This document shows, in pieces, positions 1-8,881 of a stretch of 64,000 nucleotides of DNA (within the stretch, counting starts at the first letter, position 1; each line of letters starts with the position of its first letter). The position numbers and the translations under genes were made by a program. The notes beneath the pieces were generated by a model that saw only the letters and a list, made by a program, of their open reading frames with translations, did not search any database and was not told where the DNA came from. Source of the DNA: Bacteroidota bacterium (GTDB lineage: Bacteria; Bacteroidota; Bacteroidia; Flavobacteriales; Weeksellaceae). The DNA lies in the NCBI GenBank assembly GCA_023458415.1, contig JAEWZO010000003.1, positions 62,001 through 126,000 on the forward strand. The letters run 5' to 3'.

Positions 1-195
1 TGTTGCATCATTGAAGATGAAGTTACCATTTGGGGACAGGTTGGAATGGCTTCCGGAGTAAGAGTAGAATCCGGGACCGTTTTACTGGCCAAATGTGGCG
101 TGAACCGTGACCTGAAAAAAGGAACCTATTTCGGACCAATTGCGGAGGAATTCAGAGAGTATCTGAGAAAGGAAGTGAAGTTAAAGAATTTGTAA
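1..195 (+). CDS. LpxD-like acyltransferase, 3' end only
   Basis: An open frame runs from the first base of the window to a TAA at 193-195 (64 codons). The reading contains the hexapeptide-like stretch IIEDEVTIWGQVGMASGVRV followed by a short alpha-helical tail (GPIAEEFREYLRKEVKLK). This is the C-terminal end of a left-handed beta-helix acyltransferase. The tail style and the position just before sucD match the second UDP-3-O-acylglucosamine N-acyltransferase (LpxD-like) copy often found before sucD in flavobacteria. Family identity is inferred from a fragment only, so another hexapeptide-repeat transferase cannot be excluded. The start lies outside the window. Confidence 0.65.
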   Translation, partial: CCIIEDEVTIWGQVGMASGVRVESGTVLLAKCGVNRDLKKGTYFGPIAEEFREYLRKEVKLKNL

Positions 196-235
196 TTTCT
201 GCTCTGTCTATAAGGAAAAATCAAATTTTATTGAG

Positions 236-243
236 TAAATTTG
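236..243 (+). promoter_or_regulatory. Candidate -7 element for sucD
   Basis: TAAATTTG fits the Bacteroidota -7 consensus TAnnTTTG and sits about 43 bases before the sucD ATG. No convincing -33 TTTG is seen at the usual spacing, so support rests on one box. Confidence 0.4.
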
Positions 244-285
244 TGAAACTTAAATTTTCAAAAAAAATAAATTAAATAAATAGAA

Positions 286-1158
286 ATGTCAGTATTAGTA
301 AACAAAGATTCTAAAGTAATCGTACAGGGATTCACAGGAACTGAAGGAACTTTCCACGCAGAACAGATGATTGAATACGGAACCAACGTTGTTGGAGGTG
401 TAACTCCGGGAAAAGGAGGAACTGAACACCTTGGAAAGCCGGTTTTCAATTCAGTTGCAGAAGCTGTGGAAAAAGCAGGAGCTAACGTTTCCATCATTTT
501 TGTGCCGCCTGCATTTGCTGCAGATGCGATTATGGAAGCTGCAGATGCCGGTATTAAAGTTATCGTTGCGATTACCGAAGGTATTCCGGTTGCTGACATG
601 GTAAAAGTAAAATCTTACATCGCCGACAGAGACTGCCGTTTAATCGGACCGAACTGTCCGGGAATTATTACTTCTGATGAAGCAAAAATCGGAATTATGC
701 CTGGTTTTGTTTTCAAAAAAGGAAAAGTAGGTATAGTTTCAAAATCAGGTACCCTTACGTACGAAGCTGCAGACCAAGTTGTTAGAGCCGGTTACGGTGT
801 TTCTACAGCTATTGGAATTGGTGGTGACCCGATTATCGGAACAACAACCAAAGAAGCTTTGGAACTTTTCATCAACGACCCTGAAACTGAAGCAGTAGTA
901 ATGATAGGAGAAATTGGAGGAAGTCTGGAAGCTGAAGCAGCAAGATGGTATAAAGAAAGTGGATCTAAAAAACCGGTAGTAGGATTCATCGCAGGACAAA
1001 CTGCTCCAAAAGGAAGAACAATGGGTCACGCAGGTGCAATTGTAGGTGGTGCTGAAGATACTGCGCAGGCTAAAATGGAAATTATGAGAGAAAACGGAAT
1101 TAACGTTGTAGACTCTCCTGCTGATATCGGTAAAACTGTTGCACAGGTTTTAGGATAG
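286..1158 (+). CDS. sucD: Succinate-CoA ligase (ADP-forming) alpha subunit
   Basis: The 290-residue product has the full length of SucD. The N-terminal CoA-binding Rossmann domain has GFTGTEGTFHAEQMI near residue 16, followed by the C-terminal ligase domain. The phospho-acceptor histidine is in MGHAGAIVGG (His248). The enzyme works with SucC (not in the window) to interconvert succinyl-CoA and succinate with substrate-level phosphorylation in the TCA cycle. The start ATG at 286 follows an A-rich leader and a -7-like box at 236-243. A 17-base gap leads to the next gene, so the two may be co-transcribed, ending at the terminator at 1870-1905. Confidence 0.97.
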   Translation: MSVLVNKDSKVIVQGFTGTEGTFHAEQMIEYGTNVVGGVTPGKGGTEHLGKPVFNSVAEAVEKAGANVSIIFVPPAFAADAIMEAADAGIKVIVAITEGIPVADMVKVKSYIADRDCRLIGPNCPGIITSDEAKIGIMPGFVFKKGKVGIVSKSGTLTYEAADQVVRAGYGVSTAIGIGGDPIIGTTTKEALELFINDPETEAVVMIGEIGGSLEAEAARWYKESGSKKPVVGFIAGQTAPKGRTMGHAGAIVGGAEDTAQAKMEIMRENGINVVDSPADIGKTVAQVLG

Positions 1159-1175
1159 AACTCAACACACACAAT

Positions 1176-1844
1176 ATGAAAAAAATTATTTTAAGTGCTT
1201 TAATGCTTGCTTCAGGTCTGTCTTTTGCACAGGTGGATTTAAGCAGCACGAGATTCGGGCTTACCGTTGGAGGAAATTATTCCCGGGTAACCAACGCACA
1301 TAATCCTTCCGGACCACGTTATGGAATCCAGGCCGGCGCGTTGGCGTTGATTCCGATTGATAATAATGACCAGTTTTATCTGCAGCCGGAAATAGTATTT
1401 TACGCTGCAGGCGAATCCGGGAAAGACAAAAATGCACAGGGATCTGTTGGTTATGATGCTAAATATTATAACAACTACATCAGTATTCCGGTTTATTTTA
1501 AAGCCTATTTCTCGGAAGCTGAATCAGAATTCTTTGGAATGATTGGACCAAGATTCAATCTTTTGGTAAGCCAAAAAGTAGAAAACCCATCGAAACGGTA
1601 TTACGTTGCTGAGCAGCTTGAAGAATATCCAGGAGTTAACGGAAAAGCAAGTCCGTTTAACTTTGCAGTAGGTGCAGGATTAGGTTTCAGTTATAAAAGA
1701 CAGCTGGAACTGGCTTTAAGATACGATTTGGGAGTGAGTAATACTTACAAAGGATTAATGACAGAATCAGGCAGCGATCCGAATATTGAAAAGCGTAAAA
1801 CGGAACATGTAGTAAGTGTAGGACTTAGTTATATTTTCGAATAA
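1176..1844 (+). CDS. Outer membrane beta-barrel protein (PorT-like)
   Basis: A 222-residue protein with a cleavable signal peptide (MKKIILSALMLASGLSFAQ). Alternating hydrophobic/polar strands with aromatic ends are typical of eight-stranded outer membrane beta-barrels. The phrases RFGLTVGGNYSRV near the N-terminus and HVVSVGLSYIFE at the very C-terminus, ending in an aromatic plus acidic residue, fit the porin-family 'outer membrane protein beta-barrel domain'. It would sit in the outer membrane; no specific substrate is suggested. It lies 17 bases after sucD and before a strong bidirectional terminator. PorT itself is a T9SS component of this fold, but this gene shows no specific PorT feature. 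Confidence 0.8.
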   Translation: MKKIILSALMLASGLSFAQVDLSSTRFGLTVGGNYSRVTNAHNPSGPRYGIQAGALALIPIDNNDQFYLQPEIVFYAAGESGKDKNAQGSVGYDAKYYNNYISIPVYFKAYFSEAESEFFGMIGPRFNLLVSQKVENPSKRYYVAEQLEEYPGVNGKASPFNFAVGAGLGFSYKRQLELALRYDLGVSNTYKGLMTESGSDPNIEKRKTEHVVSVGLSYIFE

Positions 1845-1869
1845 TTTATACAGCATTTATGATAAAACG

Positions 1870-1905
1870 ATCGGCGAACCAAATGGTTCGCCGATTGTTT
1901 TTTTT
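1870..1905. terminator. Bidirectional Rho-independent terminator
   Basis: An 11-bp perfect stem (1870-1880 with 1885-1895) closes a four-base loop. An eight-T run follows on the plus strand, and an AAAA before the stem gives a U-run on the minus strand. It lies between two convergent genes and can serve both. Confidence 0.85.
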
Positions 1906-1918
1906 CCAAAGTAGCAGA

Positions 1919-3232
1919 TTAACTTCTAATCCACTTCCAAAGTTCTTTTGCAGAAGCTTTATTTCCGTACATCAAAATTCCAACACGGTACACTTTTGCT
2001 GCTATATACACCATGATTAAAGTTGAGATCAATAACAGTGCAATCGAAAGAACGATTTGCCAAACCGGAACTCCATAAGGAATTCTTGCTACCATGGCAA
2101 CCGGCGAAGTGAACGGGATTATGGAAAGCCAAAATCCAAGCGGACCTTCCGGATTATTCATAATCGTGACGCTACCGTACATACCGACCATCAAAGGAAT
2201 AATCGCGAATAAGGTAAACTGTTGTGTTTCGGTTTCGTTATCAACGGCCGAACCAATAGCCGCATACATAGAACTGTAAAAAATATACCCGAAAAGAAAA
2301 AATACAATAAAAACAAAAATCACCAGAGGAAAATTCATGTCAAGCAATATTCCGGAAACCTGACCGACAACCGCTTTCAAATCAAAACCTTCCATAGCTT
2401 CTGCGGCGGCTTCCTGACCAGGAACTCCACCCTGCAAAGCAGCAAAACCGGTATTGAAAAACACAGCTGCGAGTACAGCCATCGTTATCCATATCAAAAA
2501 CTGCGTTAAGGCAACGAAGGTTACACCCAGAATTTTTCCCATCATCAGTTCAAACGGCTTTACCGACGAAATAATAATCTCCACTACCCTGTTATTCTTC
2601 TCTTCCAGGACACTTCGCATCACACGAACACCGTAAATGATGATGAACATAAAAACAGCATACATCAAAACCATACTCAATCCGGTTTTCACACCGAAAG
2701 CCATATCCGAATCTTCCCGTTTGTCCCGCACGTTCTGCATGTTCAGTTTAAAACTTTTATCGAGATTGATTACTTTATCCTCGCTGATTCCCAAAGATTT
2801 TATTTTCTGTTTTTTTACAACGTCCGCAAGATCAGAACTAATCATCATTTTGGTATCCAAACCAATTTTTTTGTTAACGAAAAGCTGAGTTTCTCTTTCC
2901 AGGAGATCAAAATTTCCGTTTTTCAGGTGAGGAATAACGAGTAATCCGTCAATCCCGGCCATATCAACTAATGTGGATTTCAGCGCGGTTTCTGCACTTT
3001 CAGGAACAAAAACATACTTCAACAGTTCGTCGGATGGAAGCTGGTCACTGAAAAGTCCGCTTTTATCCACAACATTTATGGTATGAGTGGTTTCGTTGGC
3101 TTTAAACATCAAAGAGATCAAAAACCCAAATCCGACCATTAAAACCGGTGCAAGCAAAGTAAGAATGATAAATGATTTCTTTTTTACCTGCGTAAGAAAT
3201 TCCCGTTTAGTAATCAGTATTATATTTTTCAT
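1919..3232 (-). CDS. ABC-2 type transporter permease (NatB-like)
   Basis: A 437-residue membrane protein. One transmembrane helix lies near residues 18-40, then a large extracytoplasmic domain of about 150 residues, then five or six C-terminal helices. This is the layout of ABC2_membrane_3/NatB-type permeases. It overlaps the upstream ATP-binding gene by four bases (ATGA, 3229-3232), so the two are translationally coupled and form one exporter. The substrate cannot be read from the sequence; NatAB in Bacillus exports sodium, while many relatives export peptides or drugs. The C-terminus KELWKWIRS is cytoplasmic and basic. Confidence 0.88.
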   Translation of the reverse strand: MKNIILITKREFLTQVKKKSFIILTLLAPVLMVGFGFLISLMFKANETTHTINVVDKSGLFSDQLPSDELLKYVFVPESAETALKSTLVDMAGIDGLLVIPHLKNGNFDLLERETQLFVNKKIGLDTKMMISSDLADVVKKQKIKSLGISEDKVINLDKSFKLNMQNVRDKREDSDMAFGVKTGLSMVLMYAVFMFIIIYGVRVMRSVLEEKNNRVVEIIISSVKPFELMMGKILGVTFVALTQFLIWITMAVLAAVFFNTGFAALQGGVPGQEAAAEAMEGFDLKAVVGQVSGILLDMNFPLVIFVFIVFFLFGYIFYSSMYAAIGSAVDNETETQQFTLFAIIPLMVGMYGSVTIMNNPEGPLGFWLSIIPFTSPVAMVARIPYGVPVWQIVLSIALLLISTLIMVYIAAKVYRVGILMYGNKASAKELWKWIRS

Positions 3233-4164
3233 GAGTTCTGTAAAGTTTTCATTTCCTGATTACCGGAAACTGCGTTAATAAATACTTCATTCATGCTCGG
3301 AATTTTCTCTACAAAAGTTCTAATCTTACCAGTTTTCATCAGTTCCGAAAGAATATGATTCTGGTTATCATGTTCTTTCATATCGAATGTTACTAAACCA
3401 TTGGCGGTTGAATAGTTTTCAATTCCGAAATTTTCCCTCAACTTTTGGAAAGAATCAGCGTCCACATCACCCAATGTCACTGTGAAAATATGGTTTTTAA
3501 ATTGTTCGCGAACATCAAAAATTTTACCGTCCAGAATCTTCCTGGAATTATTAATCAGCGCCACATAATCGCACATTTCCTCCACACTTTCCATTCTGTG
3601 AGTGGATAGAATAATCGTAGTTCCATTGTTCTTAAGATTCAGGATTTGGTCCTTAATCAAATTGGCATTTACCGGGTCGAAACCTGAAAACGGTTCATCC
3701 AGAATAAGCAATTTCGGACGATGTAACACAGTCACTACAAATTGGATTTTCTGAGCCATTCCTTTTGACAATTCAGATAGCTTTTTCTTCCACCATTGGT
3801 CAATCTGCAACACCTCAAACCATTTTCTAGCTTCGTGCAGCGCATCGTTTCGCGACATTCCTTTCAACTCACCAAAATACAACAGTTGGTCGCCCACGTT
3901 CATATTTTTGTAAAGTCCTCTTTCTTCCGGCATGTAACCAATTTCACGGATATGAAGCGGATTGAGTTTTTCTCCATTGATAAAAACTTCTCCACTATCC
4001 TGCTGCGTGATTTGATTAATTATTCTAATGAAAGTGGTTTTACCGGCACCATTCGGACCCAAAAGTCCGTAAATACTTGCTTCCGGAACATCAATACTGA
4101 AATCCTGAAGTGCAATCTTTTTTCCGGCGTTATAGGATTTTGTTACCTGTTCTGCTCGTAACAT
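3229..4164 (-). CDS. ABC transporter ATP-binding protein (NatA-like)
   Basis: The 311-residue product has all nucleotide-binding motifs in order: Walker A GPNGAGKTT, the signature LSKGMAQK (a variant of LSGGQ), Walker B LLILDEPFSGFDP and the switch histidine in ILSTHRM. A C-terminal domain of roughly 90 residues (DUF4162-like) follows the ATPase core, as in NatA proteins. It partners with the permease encoded immediately downstream, overlapping by four bases. It sits divergent to porX with about 210 bases between the starts. Function: energises export through an ABC-2 pore at the inner membrane. Confidence 0.92.
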   Translation of the reverse strand: MLRAEQVTKSYNAGKKIALQDFSIDVPEASIYGLLGPNGAGKTTFIRIINQITQQDSGEVFINGEKLNPLHIREIGYMPEERGLYKNMNVGDQLLYFGELKGMSRNDALHEARKWFEVLQIDQWWKKKLSELSKGMAQKIQFVVTVLHRPKLLILDEPFSGFDPVNANLIKDQILNLKNNGTTIILSTHRMESVEEMCDYVALINNSRKILDGKIFDVREQFKNHIFTVTLGDVDADSFQKLRENFGIENYSTANGLVTFDMKEHDNQNHILSELMKTGKIRTFVEKIPSMNEVFINAVSGNQEMKTLQNS

Positions 4165-4328
4165 TATTTTTTTATTCAGTTAGTATACAAAAGAACCCGC
4201 AAGTTACTGAAATTAAACATTATTATGGGTGACACCCCTTTTCACAAAACCTCAGCAAAACTTCGTGATTAACTAATATTTAACTTTTATAAAAGCTTTT
4301 TTGGGCATTATTTAAGACAATTTGGTTA

Positions 4329-4336
4329 TATTTTTG
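4329..4336 (+). promoter_or_regulatory. Candidate -7 element for porX
   Basis: TATTTTTG matches TAnnTTTG and predicts transcription from about 4343. That leaves a leader of roughly 35 bases to the ATG at 4379 and argues against using the upstream in-frame TTG at 4322 as the start. No good -33 box is visible. Confidence 0.45.
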
Positions 4337-4378
4337 ATGCAGGTAAAAACAAATTATTGTACAATACAGAAACAATTT

Positions 4379-5923
4379 ATGGCAGGAAAAATTTTATGGA
4401 TAGATGATGAAGTAGATTTATTAAAACCTCATATCGTTTTCTTAGAAAATAAGGGCTACAACGTTACTCCGGTTAACAATGTGAATGAAGCACTCGAACT
4501 GATAGATTCCGAAAAGTTCGAGCTTACTCTTTTGGACGAAAACATGCCCGGAATTACCGGAATTGAAGCCATCCCAATGATCAAAGCCAAAGACAGCGCT
4601 TTGAAAATCGTAATGGTTACCAAAAATGAGGAAGAAAGCATCATGGAACAGGCGATTGGATCACAGATTTCAGATTATATCCTAAAACCAGTAAATCCTA
4701 ACCAGGTACTTTTATCGCTAAAGAAAAATCTGCAGGAAGCCGATTTGGTCGAACAGAAAACCATTCTGGAATATCAGCAGGAATTCCGAAATCTTTCAAT
4801 GGAGCTTTCTTATTTGAGAACTTACGAGGATTGGGCTGAATACTATAAGAAAATCCTAAACTGGGAAATAAAATTCGACCGCGTTTTCGACAATGAGTTT
4901 TCAGATTTGCTGCAGTCTCAAAAAGAAGAAGCGAATATTCAGTTTGCGAAATTTATCGAAAATAACTACGAAGAATGGCTTCACAGCAACGAAAAGCCGA
5001 TGATGAGCCATACGCTTTTCAAAGATAAAGTGAAGCCGGAAGTACAAAAAGACAAAGTTCTTCTTCTGATGATCGACAACCTTCGTTACGATCAGTGGAA
5101 AGTGATTGAACCTTTGTTCACGAAGTTCTACAACAAAACTTCGGAAGATTATTATTTCAGCATTTTACCAACGGCGACGCAGTACGCAAGAAACTCATTT
5201 TTTGCAGGATTAATGCCTTCCGAAATTGAAAAACGCTTCCCACAATACTGGTTTAATGATAATGAAGACGGCAATAAAAACGAATACGAAAGAGATTTCC
5301 TGGAAGATCAGATGAAACGTCTTGGATTATCCGGAAAATCGATGAAATATCTGAAGATTCTGAATGCCGATTTCGAGAGAAAAATTTATGATGATTTCAA
5401 CCAGCATAAAAACAATGATTTACTGGTAATAGTTTATAATTTCATTGATATTCTTTCGCACGCAAAAACCGACAATCACATTGTTGATCAGCTGATTAGA
5501 GATGATAAAACTTTCCGTTCACTTACATTGAACTGGTTTGAAAATTCGTCACTCATCAAAATTGTAAAACTTGCGGCAGAAAACGGTTTCAAATTGGTTA
5601 TCACAACCGACCACGGAACTGTGTATGTGAAAAAGCCGAGCAAAGTTGTGGGCGACAGAGAAACTTCAACGAACATCCGTTACAAAACCGGAAAAAGTTT
5701 AACCTACGAAAACAGCGATGTTTGGGCAATTACTAATCCGGAGAAGCTGTTTTTACCGAAAGGTAACTTAAGTTCAAAATATATTTTCGCCAAAAACAAT
5801 ATTTTTCTGGCTTATCCGAAAAACTACAATCATTTTGTAAACTATTACAAAGAAACTTATCAGCACGGCGGAATTTCACTGGAGGAGTGTATTATTCCGA
5901 TCAGCATTTTGGAACCCAAATAG
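4379..5923 (+). CDS. porX: PorX-type response regulator with PglZ domain
   Basis: I use the ATG at 4379 (product MAGKILWIDDEVD...), because the receiver domain must begin there and a promoter box lies at 4329. The product has 514 residues, close to PorX. Residues 1-120 form a CheY-like receiver with acidic residues D9/D10, phospho-acceptor D53 (LTLLDENMPG) and K103 (SDYILKPVNP). A helical linker follows, then a PglZ/alkaline-phosphatase-superfamily domain from about residue 210 with LLLMIDNLRYDQW, an ATQYARNS threonine and TTDHGT as metal-site candidates. In Porphyromonas and Flavobacterium PorX controls T9SS with the kinase PorY and sigma factor SigP; those genes are not in this window. A strong terminator follows at 5958-5990. 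Confidence 0.92.
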   Translation: MAGKILWIDDEVDLLKPHIVFLENKGYNVTPVNNVNEALELIDSEKFELTLLDENMPGITGIEAIPMIKAKDSALKIVMVTKNEEESIMEQAIGSQISDYILKPVNPNQVLLSLKKNLQEADLVEQKTILEYQQEFRNLSMELSYLRTYEDWAEYYKKILNWEIKFDRVFDNEFSDLLQSQKEEANIQFAKFIENNYEEWLHSNEKPMMSHTLFKDKVKPEVQKDKVLLLMIDNLRYDQWKVIEPLFTKFYNKTSEDYYFSILPTATQYARNSFFAGLMPSEIEKRFPQYWFNDNEDGNKNEYERDFLEDQMKRLGLSGKSMKYLKILNADFERKIYDDFNQHKNNDLLVIVYNFIDILSHAKTDNHIVDQLIRDDKTFRSLTLNWFENSSLIKIVKLAAENGFKLVITTDHGTVYVKKPSKVVGDRETSTNIRYKTGKSLTYENSDVWAITNPEKLFLPKGNLSSKYIFAKNNIFLAYPKNYNHFVNYYKETYQHGGISLEECIIPISILEPK

Positions 5924-5957
5924 TTTTTTTTCATAGTTTATTTAATTTGGGATCCGG

Positions 5958-5990
5958 GCGGAAAAAATCTTCGATTTTTTCCGCTTTTTT
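5958..5990 (+). terminator. Rho-independent terminator after porX
   Basis: A perfect 12-bp stem (5958-5969 with 5973-5984) with a TTC loop is followed by six T residues. It lies 35 bases past the porX stop and isolates porX from the next gene. Confidence 0.88.
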
Positions 5991-6037
5991 ATTGCTTTCG
6001 CTTTTACTTCAGGAGCTTTGTACGTATTTTTGAACCT

Positions 6038-6802
6038 ATGAAAATCATCAGTTATAATGTAAACGGCATTCGCGCTGCGTTTACCAAAGATTTTGTAGGT
6101 TGGCTTGAAACAGCAGATCCTGATATTATCTGCATTCAGGAAAGCAAAGCCGGAAACGATCAGATTGATATTGAAAGTCTTGAGAAAATCGGTTATCACA
6201 GTTTTTGGCATTCGGCGGTAAGAAAAGGTTATTCCGGAGTTGGAATCGCTTCTAAAATTTTGCCTAAAAATATTGTCTACGGTTGCGGAATTGAACAATA
6301 TGATTCCGAAGGGCGGATTATGCGTGCTGATTTCGACGACTTCTCTGTGATTTCAGTGTATGTTCCCTCTGCTTCAAACATTGAGCGTCTAGACTTTAAA
6401 ATGCAGTTCTGCTATGATTTTCTTGAATATATAAAAGAACTGAAGAAAACCATCCCAAATCTTATCATTTGCGGAGATTTCAACATCTGTCACAAACCGA
6501 TTGACATCCATAATCCGGAAGGACTGAAAACTGTTTCAGGTTTCCTCCCAATGGAACGTGAGTGGCTGACTTCCTTTATTGAAGAATGCGAACTGATCGA
6601 CAGTTTCCGGTTCTTTAATGATCAGCCGGATAATTATTCATGGTGGAGTTACCGGCAAAATTCACGAGCCAGAAACAAAGGATGGCGCCTGGATTATAAT
6701 TTCGTTTCGTACAGTTTAAAAGAACGTCTTACGCGTGCAGTGATTTTAAAAGAAGTTTTTCACTCCGATCACTGTCCGGTTCTGGTGGAACTCAACCAAT
6801 AA
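6038..6802 (+). CDS. xth: Exodeoxyribonuclease III
   Basis: The 254-residue product spans the whole endonuclease/exonuclease/phosphatase fold. Hallmarks are the metal-binding glutamate in IICIQESKA (E35), ICGDFNICH in the middle, the substrate-side WRLDYNFVS, and the terminal HSDHCPVLVEL. The enzyme cuts at abasic sites and degrades 3' ends in base excision repair. A TAnnTTTG-like box (6025-6032) lies immediately before the ATG, so the transcript would be nearly leaderless if that box is used. A bidirectional terminator follows. Confidence 0.95.
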   Translation: MKIISYNVNGIRAAFTKDFVGWLETADPDIICIQESKAGNDQIDIESLEKIGYHSFWHSAVRKGYSGVGIASKILPKNIVYGCGIEQYDSEGRIMRADFDDFSVISVYVPSASNIERLDFKMQFCYDFLEYIKELKKTIPNLIICGDFNICHKPIDIHNPEGLKTVSGFLPMEREWLTSFIEECELIDSFRFFNDQPDNYSWWSYRQNSRARNKGWRLDYNFVSYSLKERLTRAVILKEVFHSDHCPVLVELNQ

Positions 6803-6836
6803 AAAAAGCCAACTCAATGAGTTGGCTCTGCTTTTT
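6801..6836. terminator. Bidirectional terminator between convergent genes
   Basis: The arms 6807-6816 and 6818-6827 are complementary (AGCCAACTCA with TGAGTTGGCT). The stem has an A-run on the left and a T-run on the right, so it can stop transcription from both convergent genes. Confidence 0.8.
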
Positions 6837-6850
6837 AAAATCGTAAAATT

Positions 6851-7228
6851 TTAGTCGATAATTTGGTATTCAATCGGCATTGTTCCTCTGTCCAGGTTTC
6901 CAATTTCATCAAATGCTGCTTTGGATAAATCTAAAGCGCGGGAAGCATGAAACGGACCTCTGTCGTTAATTGTTACCACTACGCTTTCGCCGTTTCTAAG
7001 ATTGGTAACTTTCACTTTGGTACCGAAAGGAAGAGTTCTATGTGCTGCAGTCATTTTCTTGTTGCTGAAAATTTGCCCGCTTGCAGTTTTTCTTCCGTTG
7101 AATTTGTCGTGATAATACGACGCATAACTTGTTTTCACCTCATCGTTGTCGTTGGCATTGTATTTGAATGAATACAAACCAAGAGTTGAAATCATCATTA
7201 TGATTACGAGAGTTGCTCTTTTCATCAT
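6851..7228 (-). CDS. Septal ring lytic transglycosylase RlpA family protein
   Basis: A 125-residue protein with an N-terminal signal sequence or anchor (MMKRATLVIIMMISTLGLYSF) and one double-psi beta-barrel domain. Family motifs are ASYYHDKFNGRKTASG, AAHRTLPFGTKVKVTN and VVTINDRGPF, the last carrying the conserved Asp. RlpA-like domains bind or cleave peptidoglycan glycan strands; this short form has no SPOR domain. Either Met1 or Met2 may start the protein. A well-formed promoter lies at 7258-7287, giving a leader of about 20 bases. It stands alone, convergent with exodeoxyribonuclease III. Confidence 0.88.
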   Translation of the reverse strand: MMKRATLVIIMMISTLGLYSFKYNANDNDEVKTSYASYYHDKFNGRKTASGQIFSNKKMTAAHRTLPFGTKVKVTNLRNGESVVVTINDRGPFHASRALDLSKAAFDEIGNLDRGTMPIEYQIID

Positions 7229-7257
7229 TTTGAATTGTTTTATTGGTTTTGACGGGG

Positions 7258-7287
7258 CAAAATTATATCGGGATTAAGTTGAACAAA
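7258..7287 (-). promoter_or_regulatory. Bacteroidota-type promoter for the RlpA-like gene
   Basis: On the minus strand a TTTG (7284-7287) and TAATTTTG (7258-7265) are separated by 18 bases, matching the -33/-7 consensus of the Bacteroidota primary sigma factor. The predicted start is about 20 bases before the RlpA-like ATG. The rest of the 305-base gap up to rimO holds only the rimO terminator at 7481-7516. Confidence 0.7.
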
Positions 7288-7480
7288 ATTTATTCTGTTA
7301 AAGACTGTTAAAGAGCTCTTAATAATTTCTTAAATAACACCTGAATGCCTTTGCAGAAAGTGTTTAACGAGAGTTGTTAAAAAATGTTAAAATTTCACCA
7401 AAAAAGTTAATCTTATTAACGAAATTAATGTTTATTGCATATATTAAAAAACACAAACAACTATACATCAATTAATTACA

Positions 7481-7516
7481 AAAAAAATAACTGAGGAAAT
7501 CTCAGTTATTTTTTTA
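7481..7516. terminator. Terminator after rimO
   Basis: Stem 7487-7495 pairs with 7501-7509 around the loop GAAAT. An A-run precedes it on the plus strand (a U-run for the minus-strand rimO transcript) and a T-run follows. Confidence 0.8.
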
Positions 7517-7533
7517 TTGTATTTCAGTAGTTT

Positions 7534-8835
7534 TTATACAAATTCACCATACAAATCGAATTCTTCTGCTTCAGTAATTCGTACATCAGCAAATTCTCCA
7601 ATCGAAATATATACGTTATCAGCATTCACTAAAACAGTATTATCTACATCCGGTGAATCGAACTCGGTGCGACCTACAAAGTAAGCTCCTTCTTTACGGT
7701 CAAATATACAGCGGAATACTTTCCCGATTTTCTCCTGGTTCTTCTCCCAGGAAATCTGAGACTGAATTTCCATAATTTCATCTACTCTGGCTTCTTTCAC
7801 TTCCTGCGGAACATCGTCTTCAAGCTGATGGGCAGTAGTATTTTCCTCATGCGAATATGTGAAGCATCCCAATCTGTCGAAACGCTGTTCTTTTACCCAG
7901 TGTTTCAATTCCTGAAATCTTTCTTCCGTTTCGCCTGGATAACCTACAATAAGCGTCGTCCTGATCGCCATATCGGGAACTTTCTCACGGAATTTTGCTA
8001 AGAGAGCGTTGGTTTTTTCATGCGTTGTTCCGCGCTTCATGGATTTAAGCAAATCGGAATTGATGTGCTGCAACGGAATATCAATATAGTTGCAAACCTT
8101 CCGTTCATTCTTAATAATATCGAGAACGTCTTCAGGAAAACCACTCGGAAATGCGTAATGAAGGCGAATCCATTCTATTCCTTCTACTTTCACCAGGCGA
8201 AGAAGCAAATCGCCCAACGCACGTTTTTTATAAATATCCAAACCGTAATATGTTAAATCCTGTGCAATCAGAATAAGTTCTTTGGTACCGTTTTTCGCTA
8301 ATTTTTCTGCTTCCAATACCAGATTTTCAATCGGTGTGGAAACGTGACCTCCCCGCATCAATGGAATCGCGCAGAACGAACAAGGTCTGTCGCAACCTTC
8401 AGAAATCTTCAGGTAAGCGTAATGCTTTGGGGTGGTGGTTAAACGTTCACCAACAAGTTCATGTTTATAATCCGCACCTAAATGTTTAAGAAGAATCGGT
8501 AAATCTCTTGTTCCGAAGTATTGATCCACATCCGGAATTTCTTTTACCAAATCCGGTTTATAACGCTCAGATAAACAACCTGTAACGAAAACTTTCTCCA
8601 CCTCACCACGTTTCTTTGCATCTACAAAATCCAGAATCGTATTGATGCTTTCTTCCTTCGCATTATCAATAAAACCGCAGGTATTAATCACTACGATATC
8701 GCCTTTGTCTTCGTGCACCACTTCCTTTCCATTCGCTTGTAATTGACCCATTAATACTTCAGAGTCGTAAACATTTTTGGAGCAGCCCAAAGTAACGATG
8801 TTAATTTTCTTTTTTCCGGTGGATTTCGTTCTCAT
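7534..8835 (-). CDS. rimO: Ribosomal protein S12 methylthiotransferase RimO
   Basis: A 433-residue radical-SAM methylthiotransferase. The N-terminal UPF0004 domain supplies cluster cysteines C18 (VTLGCSKN), C53 (INTCGF) and C87 (TGCLSER). The radical SAM core has C148, C152 and C155 (CDRPCSFC). A TRAM domain ends the protein. The LGCSKN signature distinguishes RimO from MiaB, which has a different N-terminal motif. It adds a methylthio group to the conserved aspartate of ribosomal protein S12. A TAnnTTTG box (TAACTTTG) lies at 8868-8875, roughly 25 bases before the start, overlapping the terminator zone of the upstream gene. Confidence 0.96.
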   Translation of the reverse strand: MRTKSTGKKKINIVTLGCSKNVYDSEVLMGQLQANGKEVVHEDKGDIVVINTCGFIDNAKEESINTILDFVDAKKRGEVEKVFVTGCLSERYKPDLVKEIPDVDQYFGTRDLPILLKHLGADYKHELVGERLTTTPKHYAYLKISEGCDRPCSFCAIPLMRGGHVSTPIENLVLEAEKLAKNGTKELILIAQDLTYYGLDIYKKRALGDLLLRLVKVEGIEWIRLHYAFPSGFPEDVLDIIKNERKVCNYIDIPLQHINSDLLKSMKRGTTHEKTNALLAKFREKVPDMAIRTTLIVGYPGETEERFQELKHWVKEQRFDRLGCFTYSHEENTTAHQLEDDVPQEVKEARVDEIMEIQSQISWEKNQEKIGKVFRCIFDRKEGAYFVGRTEFDSPDVDNTVLVNADNVYISIGEFADVRITEAEEFDLYGEFV

Positions 8836-8867
8836 AATGCGTTGATAATGATTGTTTTTTGCGGCTG

Positions 8868-8875
8868 CAAAGTTA
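8868..8875 (-). promoter_or_regulatory. Candidate -7 element for rimO
   Basis: TAACTTTG on the minus strand fits TAnnTTTG and predicts a start near 8861, about 25 bases before the rimO ATG. The -33 region is not clear. Confidence 0.45.
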
Positions 8876-8881
8876 TGAAAT

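Noticed and set aside
258..599. Long minus-strand frame inside sucD and similar antisense frames inside other genes
   Set aside because: They lie fully inside strongly recognised genes, are rich in Ser/Ile/Phe as expected for antisense reading, and have no motifs.
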